Shown: positions 44,352 to 51,640 of the stretch, in pieces
How positions within the stretch are numbered: position 1 is the stretch's first letter
How the letters are laid out: each line of letters opens with the position of its first letter
Assembly (NCBI RefSeq): GCF_019931755.1
Contig: NZ_CP082918.1
Span: 1,096,001-1,160,000, forward strand
Length of the DNA stretch: 64,000 nucleotides
Direction: 5' to 3'
Source of the DNA: Sutcliffiella horikoshii
Lineage (GTDB): Bacteria; Bacillota; Bacilli; Bacillales; Bacillaceae_I
Notes under the pieces: generated by a model
Told to the model about the DNA's origin: nothing
The model's database searches: none
The model's input: only the letters and a program-made list of their open reading frames with translations
Made by a program: the position numbers and the translations under genes

Positions 44352-44661
44352 CTAAAACCCCTCCATTGATTGCATGAAAAATTTTCTATTTGTAAATGCT
44401 ATAAAAGTTAAAATAATGGGTAAATAAAAGTAGAAATCAGTTGTTAAATATATCAAATTTACGAAAGGAATACAACCCGACTTTTGATCTTTTTATTGTG
44501 TATTATAACAGGTGTTGAGAAATTGGTCTATCATAAATCACTTTACAGAAATAAAAATACCACGTAGAATGAAAAAAGTCGCCTTTTGTCGAATGAAAGG
44601 AAGAATCACCAAAATTCGAAAAGAGAAATTATACTAGTATTACAAAAGGGAGGATTTCAAT
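44352..44661. other. 310-bp gap between divergent genes
   Basis: AT-rich DNA between the 76-residue gene and the symporter gene. I find no open frame with a ribosome site, no riboswitch motif and no clear paired promoter boxes; a TATTATAAC near 44502 could be a -10. Confidence 0.4.
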
Positions 44662-45918
44662 GTGAAAATGACATTGACGAAGAAAATAATTATCGGTCTT
44701 ATATTAGGTATTTTAGTTGGCCTTGCATTGAATGTTTATGCACCGTCCTTATTCAAACCATTAGATACATATCTATTTCAACCTCTAGGGAAAATATTTC
44801 TTAACCTTATCACTATGCTAGTTGTCCCAATTGTTCTTATCTCCATCACACTTGGAGTGGTCGGACTTGGAGATACAAAAAAGCTTGGAAGTATCGGTTT
44901 AAAAACCATTTTATTTTTCTTGATTACAACATGTATCGCCATAACAATCGGACTTACACTTGCTTCCGTTATTCAACCTGGACTTGCCGGTGACTTTGAA
45001 AGTATGTTGGTTGATGAACTAGCTGAAGAAGATACACCGGAAAAAGCTCCTCCGGTTATGGAAACCCTTTTAAACATTATTCCAACAAACCCGATTAAAG
45101 CAATGGCTGAAGGTGAAATGTTGCAAATCATTTCATTCTCCGTATTACTTGGATTTGCCATAAATGCATTGGGGGAAAAAGCAGGAAAGGTAAAAACCCT
45201 TCTTGAACAAGCAAATGATATCGTCATGCTGCTTGTAAATATCGTAATTAAAACAGCTCCTTATGGCGCATTTGGTTTAATTGCTTCAGCAGTTGGCGGA
45301 CTTGGCTTAGATGCTATTAAGGCTATGGGAGCATACTTTTTAGTCGTTATTTTAGCTTTATTCTTACATTTCTTTATCACATACGGCGGTGCGTTATTCT
45401 TCTTGGGGAGAATCAATCCAATTACGTTCTTCAAGCGTTTCATTCCTGCAATGAGTGTTGCTTTCAGTACATCAAGCAGTAATGCAACCTTACCAATGTC
45501 CATGGATGTCGCACAAGAAAACCTTGGAGTTCCAAAGAGGATCAGTAGCTTCGTACAACCGCTTGGTGCGACCATAAATATGGATGGTACAGCAATCATG
45601 CAGGGTGTTGCCACGGTATTTATTGCTCAAGTATACGGAATTGACTTAAGTTTGACGCAACTTCTAACTGTCGTAGGTTTGGCTGTTGTTGCGAGTATCG
45701 GAACAGCAGGTGTACCGGGAGTAGGATTCATCCTTCTTGCCATGGTGCTAGGACAGGTTGGACTTCCGGTTGAAGGAATTGCCTTGATACTAGGAATTGA
45801 CCGTCTGCTTGATATGACTAGAACAGCAGTTAATATCACAGGTGATGCAGCATGTGCTTATATAGTTGCAAAATCTGAAGATGGAGAAGTTAAATTACCA
45901 GAGGAACAAAGAATATAA
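44662..45918 (+). CDS. Dicarboxylate/amino acid:cation symporter (DAACS family)
   Basis: A 418-residue symporter of the GltP/GltT/DctA family. The serine-rich reentrant loop FSTSSSNATLPMSMD and the ion/substrate motif INMDGTAIMQG are present, as is GTAGVPGVGFILL near the C-terminus. It imports glutamate/aspartate or C4-dicarboxylates with H+ or Na+. GTG 44662 is the start (GGGAGG nine bases before). An acidic insert (ELAEEDTPEKAPPV, about 115-130) lies in the variable loop. It is followed by its own terminator. Confidence 0.92.
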   Translation: MKMTLTKKIIIGLILGILVGLALNVYAPSLFKPLDTYLFQPLGKIFLNLITMLVVPIVLISITLGVVGLGDTKKLGSIGLKTILFFLITTCIAITIGLTLASVIQPGLAGDFESMLVDELAEEDTPEKAPPVMETLLNIIPTNPIKAMAEGEMLQIISFSVLLGFAINALGEKAGKVKTLLEQANDIVMLLVNIVIKTAPYGAFGLIASAVGGLGLDAIKAMGAYFLVVILALFLHFFITYGGALFFLGRINPITFFKRFIPAMSVAFSTSSSNATLPMSMDVAQENLGVPKRISSFVQPLGATINMDGTAIMQGVATVFIAQVYGIDLSLTQLLTVVGLAVVASIGTAGVPGVGFILLAMVLGQVGLPVEGIALILGIDRLLDMTRTAVNITGDAACAYIVAKSEDGEVKLPEEQRI

Positions 45919-45922
45919 AAGG

Positions 45923-45962
45923 AAAGCCATTCCGGATTGTATATCTGGAATGGCTTTTTTTA
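45923..45962 (+). terminator. Terminator after symporter gene
   Basis: AAAGCCATTCC, loop, GGAATGGCTTTTTTT. Confidence 0.9.
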
Positions 45963-45986
45963 ATAAAAGAAGAAAGTATAAAACAC

Positions 45987-46116
45987 TGTTGAATTCCGTT
46001 CCAGGCGCTTCGCTTGCCTGCGGGCGGTCCGGAAGCCTCCTCGGGCATTCGCCCTGTGGGGTCTTCCCTGTCCCTTCCTCCCGCGGGCGTCTGCGCGCCT
46101 TCCACTCCAATCAACA
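45987..46116. repeat. GC-rich palindromic element, type A (copy R5)
   Basis: Bounded by TGTTGAATT and AATCAACA and near-identical to R1 (GGCGCTTCGCTTGCC, GGGGTCTTCCC, CCCGCGGGCGTCTGCGCG). The central stretch differs (TCGGGCATTCGCCC instead of TCACTCCGTTGC), a compensated hairpin tip. Confidence 0.85.
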
Positions 46117-46203
46117 AGATGGCTTCATTCATTTAAGGGTTTATGAAAAAGTATCTAACCGAGTTAACTGGAAAAGCATTAACGTAAAATCCACTCAATT
46201 TTC

Positions 46204-46336
46204 AGCTGTGGATTGGAGCAAATGGCGAAGACTCCAGCGGGGGAGTAACGGTTGGTTGAGACCCCGCAACGAAGTGAGGAGGCTCAAGCACCGTCCCGCG
46301 GAAAGCGAAGCCATTTGCGGAAAGAAACAGCGGCGA
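46204..46336. repeat. GC-rich palindromic element, type B, inverted (copy R6)
   Basis: From AGCTGTGGATTGGAGC to GAAACAGCGGCGA, parallel to R2. The 87-bp spacer between R5 and R6 shares GGCTTCATTCA and GTATCTAACCGAGTTA with the R1-R2 spacer, so the two composites are homologous throughout. Confidence 0.85.
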
Positions 46337-46358
46337 TTAAACATAAACTAAAGTTTTT

Positions 46359-46673
46359 TTATTGTGAAATCTTCAGGCCGATTACGCCGATTATTATTAG
46401 TGATAGCAAAAAGATTCGGATTCTGTCTTTTGATTCTTGAAAGAAAATCATCCCAAGGACTACACTTCCCGCAGAACCGATTCCTGTCCAGACAGCATAA
46501 GCAGTGCCCATAGGTATTTCTTTCAAGGCAAGGGACAGAAAGTAGAAACTAGACAAGCCGATTACTACAAAACAAATAGAAGGGATAAGCCTTTTGAAGC
46601 CTTCTGCTAATTTAAGGGATGCCACTGCCCCGATTTCACAAATTCCAGCTATGGTAAGGAAAATCCAAGCCAT
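46359..46673 (-). CDS. SMR-family efflux protein, second subunit
   Basis: A 104-residue four-helix small multidrug resistance protein with the membrane-embedded Glu13 (IAGICEIGAVASLK), GTAYAVWTGIGSAGSVVLG in helix 3, and no long tail. It starts one base after the first SMR gene, the mark of a heterodimeric SMR pair (as YvdS/YvdR, EbrAB or YkkCD). No ykkC guanidine riboswitch is visible. Substrate, guanidinium-type or quaternary cations, is open. Confidence 0.88.
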   Translation of the reverse strand: MAWIFLTIAGICEIGAVASLKLAEGFKRLIPSICFVVIGLSSFYFLSLALKEIPMGTAYAVWTGIGSAGSVVLGMIFFQESKDRIRIFLLSLIIIGVIGLKISQ

Positions 46674-46674
46674 T

Positions 46675-47031
46675 TTAATTCCCCTCCTCTAGAACTTCTG
46701 TTTCCGTTGTATCATCAGAAGTTGTCATTTTTAAACCAATGATTCCAATCAGCATAAGACTTAGAAAAAACAGTTTGGAAGGGCTTGCTGACTCTTGAAA
46801 ATATAATATCCCTACAATTGCTGTTCCTGCTGCACCAAGGCCTGTAAAAATGGCATATGCCGTTCCGATTGGCAAAAACTTTAATGACTTAGAAAACAAA
46901 TAAAAACTTATTGCCAATGTAATAAGGGTTATTATACTAGGCACTAGAACAGTAAATCCTTCCGAATACCTTAGTCCTATTACCCAGATAATTTCCAATA
47001 GACCTGCGATAAAAATATACATCCATTGCAT
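46675..47031 (-). CDS. SMR-family efflux protein, first subunit
   Basis: A 118-residue SMR protein with Glu13 (IAGLLEIIWVIGLRYSEG), GTAYAIFTGLGAAGTAIVG and an extra acidic C-terminal tail (DDTTETEVLEEGN) of about 14 residues. The differing tails of the two subunits are usual for SMR pairs with fixed opposite topology. It lies four bases after a TetR gene; the order tetR-smr-smr equals the B. subtilis yvdT-yvdS-yvdR cassette. Confidence 0.88.
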   Translation of the reverse strand: MQWMYIFIAGLLEIIWVIGLRYSEGFTVLVPSIITLITLAISFYLFSKSLKFLPIGTAYAIFTGLGAAGTAIVGILYFQESASPSKLFFLSLMLIGIIGLKMTTSDDTTETEVLEEGN

Positions 47032-47035
47032 TTTG

Positions 47036-47629
47036 CTATTTTCCTCCTATCTCAGTTGCTTTCCAAAAATGTTCAAATGCATGTTCCGCTTTCTTGTCAA
47101 AGTCAGAACTGGAATAAAAGAACCGTTGTACAAACAATCCATCAATCAAGCAGTAATATGCGTCAATAAGAGGTTCTAGCGGTTGTGGTGGGATTTCACC
47201 GTTTTGTAGTCCTTTGCTAAAAATGTTAGACAAAATATCAGTCGTATACGATTCTGTTTGAAGAAAATGTTCGTGTATAGATGATCGGAATTTTTCCTCA
47301 GGGAAAAGTAGGGTGCGTTTATACAATAAACCCAGTGTTTCGTCTTTCCAGAAATCTATCATGTTAATTAGTAGACGCTTTAACAATGGCTTTGTAGAAC
47401 TTGATTGAATCTCCAAAGAATCAATAGCGACTCTATCAATAAACGTGTCCATCAGTTCTTGCAGGATGGTGATATATAAATCATCTTTATTTTTAAAATG
47501 AGCATACAAAGAAGGTTTCTTAATACCAACTAATGATGCTACATCATTTAAAGATGTACCAAAATATCCTTTTTGAGCGAAAAGTTGGAGTGCATGCTGT
47601 TTGATAAGATCCGAAGTCGAGTAAGACAT
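47036..47629 (-). CDS. TetR-family transcriptional regulator (YvdT-like)
   Basis: A 197-residue TetR repressor. The N-terminal HTH at about 5-55 is classic (IKQHALQLFAQKGYFGTSLN, DVASLVGIKKPSLYAHFKNK). The C-terminal ligand domain is variable (FPEEKFRSSIHEHFLQTES). It heads the operon with the SMR pair and probably represses it until an exported cation binds. Ribosome site GGAGGTAT before ATG 47629. Confidence 0.9.
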   Translation of the reverse strand: MSYSTSDLIKQHALQLFAQKGYFGTSLNDVASLVGIKKPSLYAHFKNKDDLYITILQELMDTFIDRVAIDSLEIQSSSTKPLLKRLLINMIDFWKDETLGLLYKRTLLFPEEKFRSSIHEHFLQTESYTTDILSNIFSKGLQNGEIPPQPLEPLIDAYYCLIDGLFVQRFFYSSSDFDKKAEHAFEHFWKATEIGGK

Positions 47630-47648
47630 GTTATACCTCCTGAAGATT

Positions 47649-47672
47649 AAACTACCTACCGTTCGTTAGTTT
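47649..47672. promoter_or_regulatory. Candidate TetR operator upstream of the SMR operon
   Basis: Inverted repeat AAACTA-N12-TAGTTT, about 20 bases before the tetR start, the usual place for autoregulation. Confidence 0.5.
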
Positions 47673-47774
47673 GGCGATGAATCATATTATATGATAAGTA
47701 TCCTAATAAATCAATGAGTTTTACTTTTGAATGAAAAGGGTATTAAAAAGCTAAGAGATGAGGGAGGAATTGAT

Positions 47775-47945
47775 GTGAATAAGAGGTTAAAAGCCAAGTT
47801 GGAGAAGAGGCAGGCTCTTTTTAAATCTCAAACCGAGCATAGAGCCATAGGAAAAACCATTCGTTTAGCAACCTCACGACAAGGAGCTCAAAGCAATACA
47901 CATCGACTCACAACTAGAGATTACAGTAAGGAGGTATTATCTTGA
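47775..47945 (+). CDS. Small Arg/Lys-rich protein (56 aa)
   Basis: Starts at GTG 47775, eight bases after GGGAGG (the preceding in-frame ATG at 47727 lacks a ribosome site). The product, beginning VNKRLKAKLEKRQALFKSQT, is strongly basic and probably helical. Its stop overlaps the start of the next small gene by four bases, so the two are translationally coupled. The family is not recognised. Confidence 0.55.
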   Translation: MNKRLKAKLEKRQALFKSQTEHRAIGKTIRLATSRQGAQSNTHRLTTRDYSKEVLS

Positions 47946-48181
47946 GTGTAGAAAGAATTAATAAACATATGGAGCGCGAGAAAAACAGAAAAGCGCAAAA
48001 GGCTGCTCAGCCGGCATATGAAGTGTCCGTTAATGATAATTCTTTCAAGGTTACAGGTGTGAAATCTGAAAAAGAAGCCATTGATAAGTTATCAAAGTGG
48101 AGTGCTTTTCACAACATGATAAACAAGATGAAGGAAAATGACGAAGAAGTGAATATAGAAGCAAAGAAGATACAGGGATAA
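47942..48181 (+). CDS. Small hydrophilic protein (79 aa)
   Basis: TTG 47942 is seven bases after AAGGAGG. The 79-residue product begins with a basic helix (MSVERINKHMEREKNRKAQK), then a short beta-like stretch (YEVSVNDNSFKVTGVKSEKE) and an acidic helix. It ends just before a strong terminator. Overlap with the upstream gene indicates a two-gene operon. The family is not recognised. Confidence 0.6.
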   Translation: MSVERINKHMEREKNRKAQKAAQPAYEVSVNDNSFKVTGVKSEKEAIDKLSKWSAFHNMINKMKENDEEVNIEAKKIQG

Positions 48182-48183
48182 CG

Positions 48184-48216
48184 AAACACACCACAGAGGG
48201 ACTGTGGTGTGTTTTT
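48184..48216 (+). terminator. Terminator of the two-gene small-protein operon
   Basis: AAACACACCACAG, loop AGGGA, CTGTGGTGTGTTTTT. Confidence 0.9.
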
Positions 48217-48253
48217 AGTATGCTTAATCTTATGTCTGGCTTCTTTCAGCGTC

Positions 48254-48703
48254 TTACACGCATTGGAAAGAACGAATACGATTAGAGTCTATTCCGAAGT
48301 ACATCCAAGTAAAAAAGAACCAGCGATAACCAGCCACAGATCTTCTTCCGATAAAGGTAGGGTAAAACCAGAATTGCTCCCCATTATTTAACCTTACCCA
48401 TGTAAAGCGATATAAACATCCATAAAATGCACCCGGATCCACTGCTAAAGCAGTAGGCCCACCTGGGGCACCGAAGCTGGCAGTTTGGGGTGGTGGAGTA
48501 GATGGAGGCGGTCCAGATGGTGGTCCACTCCCGGGTCCTCCCCCAGGCCCACCACCAGGCGGTCCGAATCCTGGCCCTTGCCCTGGCCCTCCAGGTGGTC
48601 CAAATCCAGGTGGTCCTCCAGAAGGTGGCCCAAAACCAGGCCCTTGCCCACCACCAGGAGGCGGTCCGAATGGTGGAAAACTAAGTTGACGATAAGGATA
48701 CAT
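48254..48703 (-). CDS. Pro/Gly-rich protein with conserved C-terminal domain, probable coat protein
   Basis: A 149-residue protein. Residues about 10-80 are tandem GFGPP/PGGGPG-type repeats; residues 90-149 form a distinct Trp/Phe/Tyr-rich domain (GAFYGCLYRFTWVRLNNGEQ, FWFYPTFIGRRSVAGYRWFF). There is no signal peptide. ATG 48703 follows AAGGGAG. A SigK-like promoter element upstream and the composition suggest a spore surface protein, in parallel with the Gly-rich protein at 29334. The C-terminal domain is known to me only as a conserved Bacillus piece without function. Confidence 0.7.
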   Translation of the reverse strand: MYPYRQLSFPPFGPPPGGGQGPGFGPPSGGPPGFGPPGGPGQGPGFGPPGGGPGGGPGSGPPSGPPPSTPPPQTASFGAPGGPTALAVDPGAFYGCLYRFTWVRLNNGEQFWFYPTFIGRRSVAGYRWFFFTWMYFGIDSNRIRSFQCV

Positions 48704-48732
48704 AGGATTGCTCCCTTCTATTCAATTCTCTA

Positions 48733-48762
48733 TACGGTATGCAGGCGCCCAAAGGTTGGTGA
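48733..48762 (-). promoter_or_regulatory. SigK-like promoter before the Pro/Gly-rich gene
   Basis: Minus strand AC, about 17 bases, CATACCGTA (48741-48733), fitting AC-N16/17-CATAnnnTA. Confidence 0.45.
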
Positions 48763-48792
48763 AACAAAAGATTGTTTTTGCATGAATAAAGG

Positions 48793-48829
48793 CCAAAAAA
48801 ATATCAGGCTTCCAATAAGGAAACCTGAG
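48793..48829 (-). terminator. Terminator of the universal stress protein gene
   Basis: Minus strand TCAGGTTTCC, loop TTATT, GGAAGCCTGA, then ATATTTTTTT. Confidence 0.75.
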
Positions 48830-48840
48830 TAGTCTTGTTT

Positions 48841-49356
48841 TTATTTTGCTATTAACACGGGGCAGTTAGCGGTGTTTGTGACCTTATCGCTTACACTTCC
48901 CAGAATTAATTTCTTTAGTCCTCCAAGGCCTCTGCTACCGATAATGATGAGGTCGTTTTGTTGTGTGTCGGCAAAATTGCAGATTGTTTTGGCTGGATCA
49001 CCTTGCATGACCTCTACTTGTGCCTCCACTCGTTCTTGTGATAATAGGGCATGAACCTCACTTAATGATTGTGTGGTGGCATCATTTTCGGCTGTAGCAA
49101 CTCGCTGTTGACTAGGCACCTTATCTTTCACATTATTTGTATAGATATTCAATCCGTCCACATTGCCCATTCCACCGGCAGGAAGTGTATCAGGTCTAGT
49201 AGCTGGGATGGGGACATTTACAGATGTTTCTTCTAGAACATGTAAAATGGTAAGGTGTGAGTGTAACTTTTTTTTCATATTTATCCCCATTTGAACTGCT
49301 TTCAAACTGCTCTTGGAACCGTCATAAGCAATTAAAATATTATTGAAAGTTTCCAT
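48841..49356 (-). CDS. Universal stress protein, UspA family
   Basis: A 171-residue Usp domain protein. ILIAYDGSKSSLKAVQMG opens the domain and the ATP-binding loop GSRGLGGLKKLILGSVSDKV (G-2x-G-9x-S) lies near 139-158. It is longer than the usual ~145 because of an insert around residues 45-85 (PATRPDTLPAGGMGNVDGLN). ATG 49356 follows AAGGAG; a longer frame begins upstream without a better site. A SigB-type promoter lies about 50 bases ahead, making it a general-stress gene. Confidence 0.9.
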   Translation of the reverse strand: METFNNILIAYDGSKSSLKAVQMGINMKKKLHSHLTILHVLEETSVNVPIPATRPDTLPAGGMGNVDGLNIYTNNVKDKVPSQQRVATAENDATTQSLSEVHALLSQERVEAQVEVMQGDPAKTICNFADTQQNDLIIIGSRGLGGLKKLILGSVSDKVTNTANCPVLIAK

Positions 49357-49408
49357 TTTTATCTGCTCCTTTTTCCTCATTTTAAGTAAGTTCATTGTTA
49401 TAAATTAA

Positions 49409-49434
49409 ATACCCTAAGCAATAACTTTTAAAAC
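49409..49434 (-). promoter_or_regulatory. SigB-type promoter for the universal stress gene
   Basis: Minus strand GTTTTA (49434-49429), 14 bases, GGGTAT (49414-49409); SigB consensus is GTTTAA-N12-15-GGGTAT. Confidence 0.75.
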
Positions 49435-49457
49435 AAGAGAGAAGATGTGCAAAACCT

Positions 49458-51179
49458 CTATTTTGCTTGAATGATAATATGCTCAAACTTTGTTACATCA
49501 AAAAGTCCAGTATCTGTTAACTTCAATTCCGGGATAACAGGAAGACTTAAAAAGGATAATGCTACAAAAGGATTAAAGTTATTTTGGCTGCCGATTAGTT
49601 GTAACGCATCATGAAGATCTTTCAAGGACGAAAGAGTATTTTCTGTCGGCATATTGGACATCAACCCCGAAATCTCAAGTGGCAATGAGGCTACTATTTT
49701 TTCCTCACAAACAACCACCAGGCCGCCTTTCATTTGTTCTATCGCTTGGACTGCAATTAACAGATTTTCATCGCTGGTGCCAACTGTGACAATATTATGA
49801 GAATCATGTGCTACAGTGGATGCTATTGCTCCATTTTTTATTTGAAACCCTTTAACGATACCAAGGCCAATATGACCACGACACTTATGTCTTTCAATCA
49901 CTGCGAGTTTCAATTGATCCTCCTCGATGTTTGGTACAAATTCTCCATTATAGGTTGTCACGGTTTCTTTTATACGCTTGGTAACAAGACTGTTATGGAT
50001 GATTTCTATAATATTGCATGGTTGATCTGTTTCCACACTTATTTTTAAATCTTTTTTATGAATAGGTTTCATGTTTACAGAATCTTTTAATAGATCTGGA
50101 ACGGCGATTGGAGAGTGTAGATGATCCTGTTCCTTTATTCTTTTTCCATTTTTATAGACATCTTTGATAGTGAACTTTTCAAGGTCTTCAATGAATAGTA
50201 AATCTGCAAGGTACCCTGGCGCCACCGCTCCTCTATCCTTTAATGAGAAACACTCTGCGGCATTTAATGTGGCAATTTGAATGGCTAGCAGTGGGTCAAG
50301 TCTTTCTTGAATGGCGATTCGGATATTATGGTCGATACTACCTTCATTCACCAAATCATCAAGATGTTTATCGTCAGTACAGAATAGAAAACGTCTTGCG
50401 TTTCGCTCATTTACTAGATGGATTAAAGACCTGACATCTTTAGCTACGGTTCCTTCCCGCATCATGACATACATTCCCCGCTTTAGTCTTTCTTTTGCTT
50501 CTTGTGCAGTGACGCATTCGTGATCGGTTTTTATGTGGGCAGAGGCATAGATGTTCAAGTCCTCAGGAGCAAGGCCTGCGCCGTGTCCATCTATTTTCTT
50601 ATCATGCTGTATTGCTTGTGCCAATTTTGCTACCATTGCTTCGTCGCTGTCACGTACAGCTGGGAAATCCATCACTTCGGCCAATCCGATGACCCTCTCA
50701 TGATTGTAAAATGGGGCAAGGTCATGTGCCTCGATGTTGGCTCCGTTGTGTTCGAAAGATGTAGCAGGAACACAAGATGGTAGCATGAAAAAGACATCAA
50801 TCGGACATTCTTCTGTAGCATCCAACATGAACTGAATTCCTGACGTCCCACTTACATTTGCAATTTCATGAGGGTCGGTAATGATGGTAGTGACTCCATG
50901 TGTCAGAATTGTCCGGGTGAAATAGTGGGGATGGATCATGGAGGATTCCATATGAACATGCCCATCAATCAGGCCGGGACAAATGAATGCTCCTTCAGCA
51001 TCTACCACTTCCTCCCCATCATAATTACCTATACCAATAATCATGCCGTTTTTTATGGCAATATCTTCTTCTATTATCTCTAAATTAAATACATCTATGA
51101 TTCTTCCGTTTTTAATAACGAGGTCTGCTTTTGTCTTTTTTGCTGCTGCTTTTATCATAGATTCCAAGTTAAGTGTCAT
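49458..51179 (-). CDS. ade: Adenine deaminase
   Basis: A 573-residue amidohydrolase converting adenine to hypoxanthine and ammonia. Metal-binding motif PGLIDGHVHMESSM at about 74-87, TDPHEIANVSGTSG near 107, DGHGAGL near 198, and FCTDDKH with the metal Asp near 275. The C-terminal VAHDSHNIVTVGTSD segment is typical of AdeC. ATG 51179 follows GGAGGGG; the longer frame enters the riboswitch terminator. Single gene, controlled by its own purine riboswitch. Confidence 0.94.
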   Translation of the reverse strand: MTLNLESMIKAAAKKTKADLVIKNGRIIDVFNLEIIEEDIAIKNGMIIGIGNYDGEEVVDAEGAFICPGLIDGHVHMESSMIHPHYFTRTILTHGVTTIITDPHEIANVSGTSGIQFMLDATEECPIDVFFMLPSCVPATSFEHNGANIEAHDLAPFYNHERVIGLAEVMDFPAVRDSDEAMVAKLAQAIQHDKKIDGHGAGLAPEDLNIYASAHIKTDHECVTAQEAKERLKRGMYVMMREGTVAKDVRSLIHLVNERNARRFLFCTDDKHLDDLVNEGSIDHNIRIAIQERLDPLLAIQIATLNAAECFSLKDRGAVAPGYLADLLFIEDLEKFTIKDVYKNGKRIKEQDHLHSPIAVPDLLKDSVNMKPIHKKDLKISVETDQPCNIIEIIHNSLVTKRIKETVTTYNGEFVPNIEEDQLKLAVIERHKCRGHIGLGIVKGFQIKNGAIASTVAHDSHNIVTVGTSDENLLIAVQAIEQMKGGLVVVCEEKIVASLPLEISGLMSNMPTENTLSSLKDLHDALQLIGSQNNFNPFVALSFLSLPVIPELKLTDTGLFDVTKFEHIIIQAK

Positions 51180-51202
51180 GTTTTTCCCCTCCAAAATAGA
51201 TA

Positions 51203-51229
51203 AAACTCCAAGCAATAACTTGGAGTTCG
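51203..51229 (-). terminator. Riboswitch terminator before ade
   Basis: Minus strand AACTCCAAG, loop TTATTG, CTTGGAGTTTTAT. Confidence 0.75.
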
Positions 51230-51293
51230 ACCATGGAGAATACCCCTCAATCTTTTTGCACTGTTTTTACAGTTACAATAAGAGGGTGGGGAT

Positions 51294-51362
51294 TCTCGTA
51301 GTCAAACTCTTTACGGTAGTTTGGTAGAAACTTATGGACCATATCTCCAAGATTATACGAGT
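51294..51362 (-). promoter_or_regulatory. Purine riboswitch (guanine type) before ade
   Basis: Minus strand ACTCGTATAAT, GGTCCATAAGTTTCTACC, then GAGTTTGACTACGAG. The aptamer is complete, and the specificity base is C (GACTACG), so guanine or hypoxanthine rather than adenine is the predicted ligand. Confidence 0.93.
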
Positions 51363-51640
51363 AGTTCAATATGAGTATTTTTCCCATTATAGTGGGGTGG
51401 AGGAATAGACGTCAAGCTCCTATTTGTAGCGGGAAAATTTCGAATTTGGGAAAAGGGGTTCATTTTTGTAGAAAAAGGGTATGTAATAGTGTTTAACGTT
51501 GAGGAATGGTATTATCAACAAAGATGAATGGCTTTTACATATTTTAATGTGGCCAATCTTTGTTTATGCATGTCACCCTAAAAAAGAGCGGGTGGCATTC
51601 GAATACCTATTATTAGTTTTGTTGCATATAGGGGGTTCTT

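Noticed and set aside
45866..46351. 161-codon frame spanning the end of the symporter gene and repeats R5-R6
   Set aside because: It crosses a strong terminator and both palindromic elements; the GC-rich repeats simply lack stops in this frame.
46675..47640. ykkC-type guanidine riboswitch before the SMR pair
   Set aside because: The intergenic DNA before the tetR gene is short and shows none of the ykkC conserved blocks; regulation by TetR fits better.
48485..48832. Trp/Arg/Ser-rich frame opposite the Pro/Gly-rich gene
   Set aside because: Complement of Pro/Gly codons; no start signals.
51570..51599. Hairpin ATGTCACCC/GGGTGGCAT before the PBP gene as a terminator or riboswitch
   Set aside because: A real 9-bp stem but no T-run and no known motif; left unassigned.
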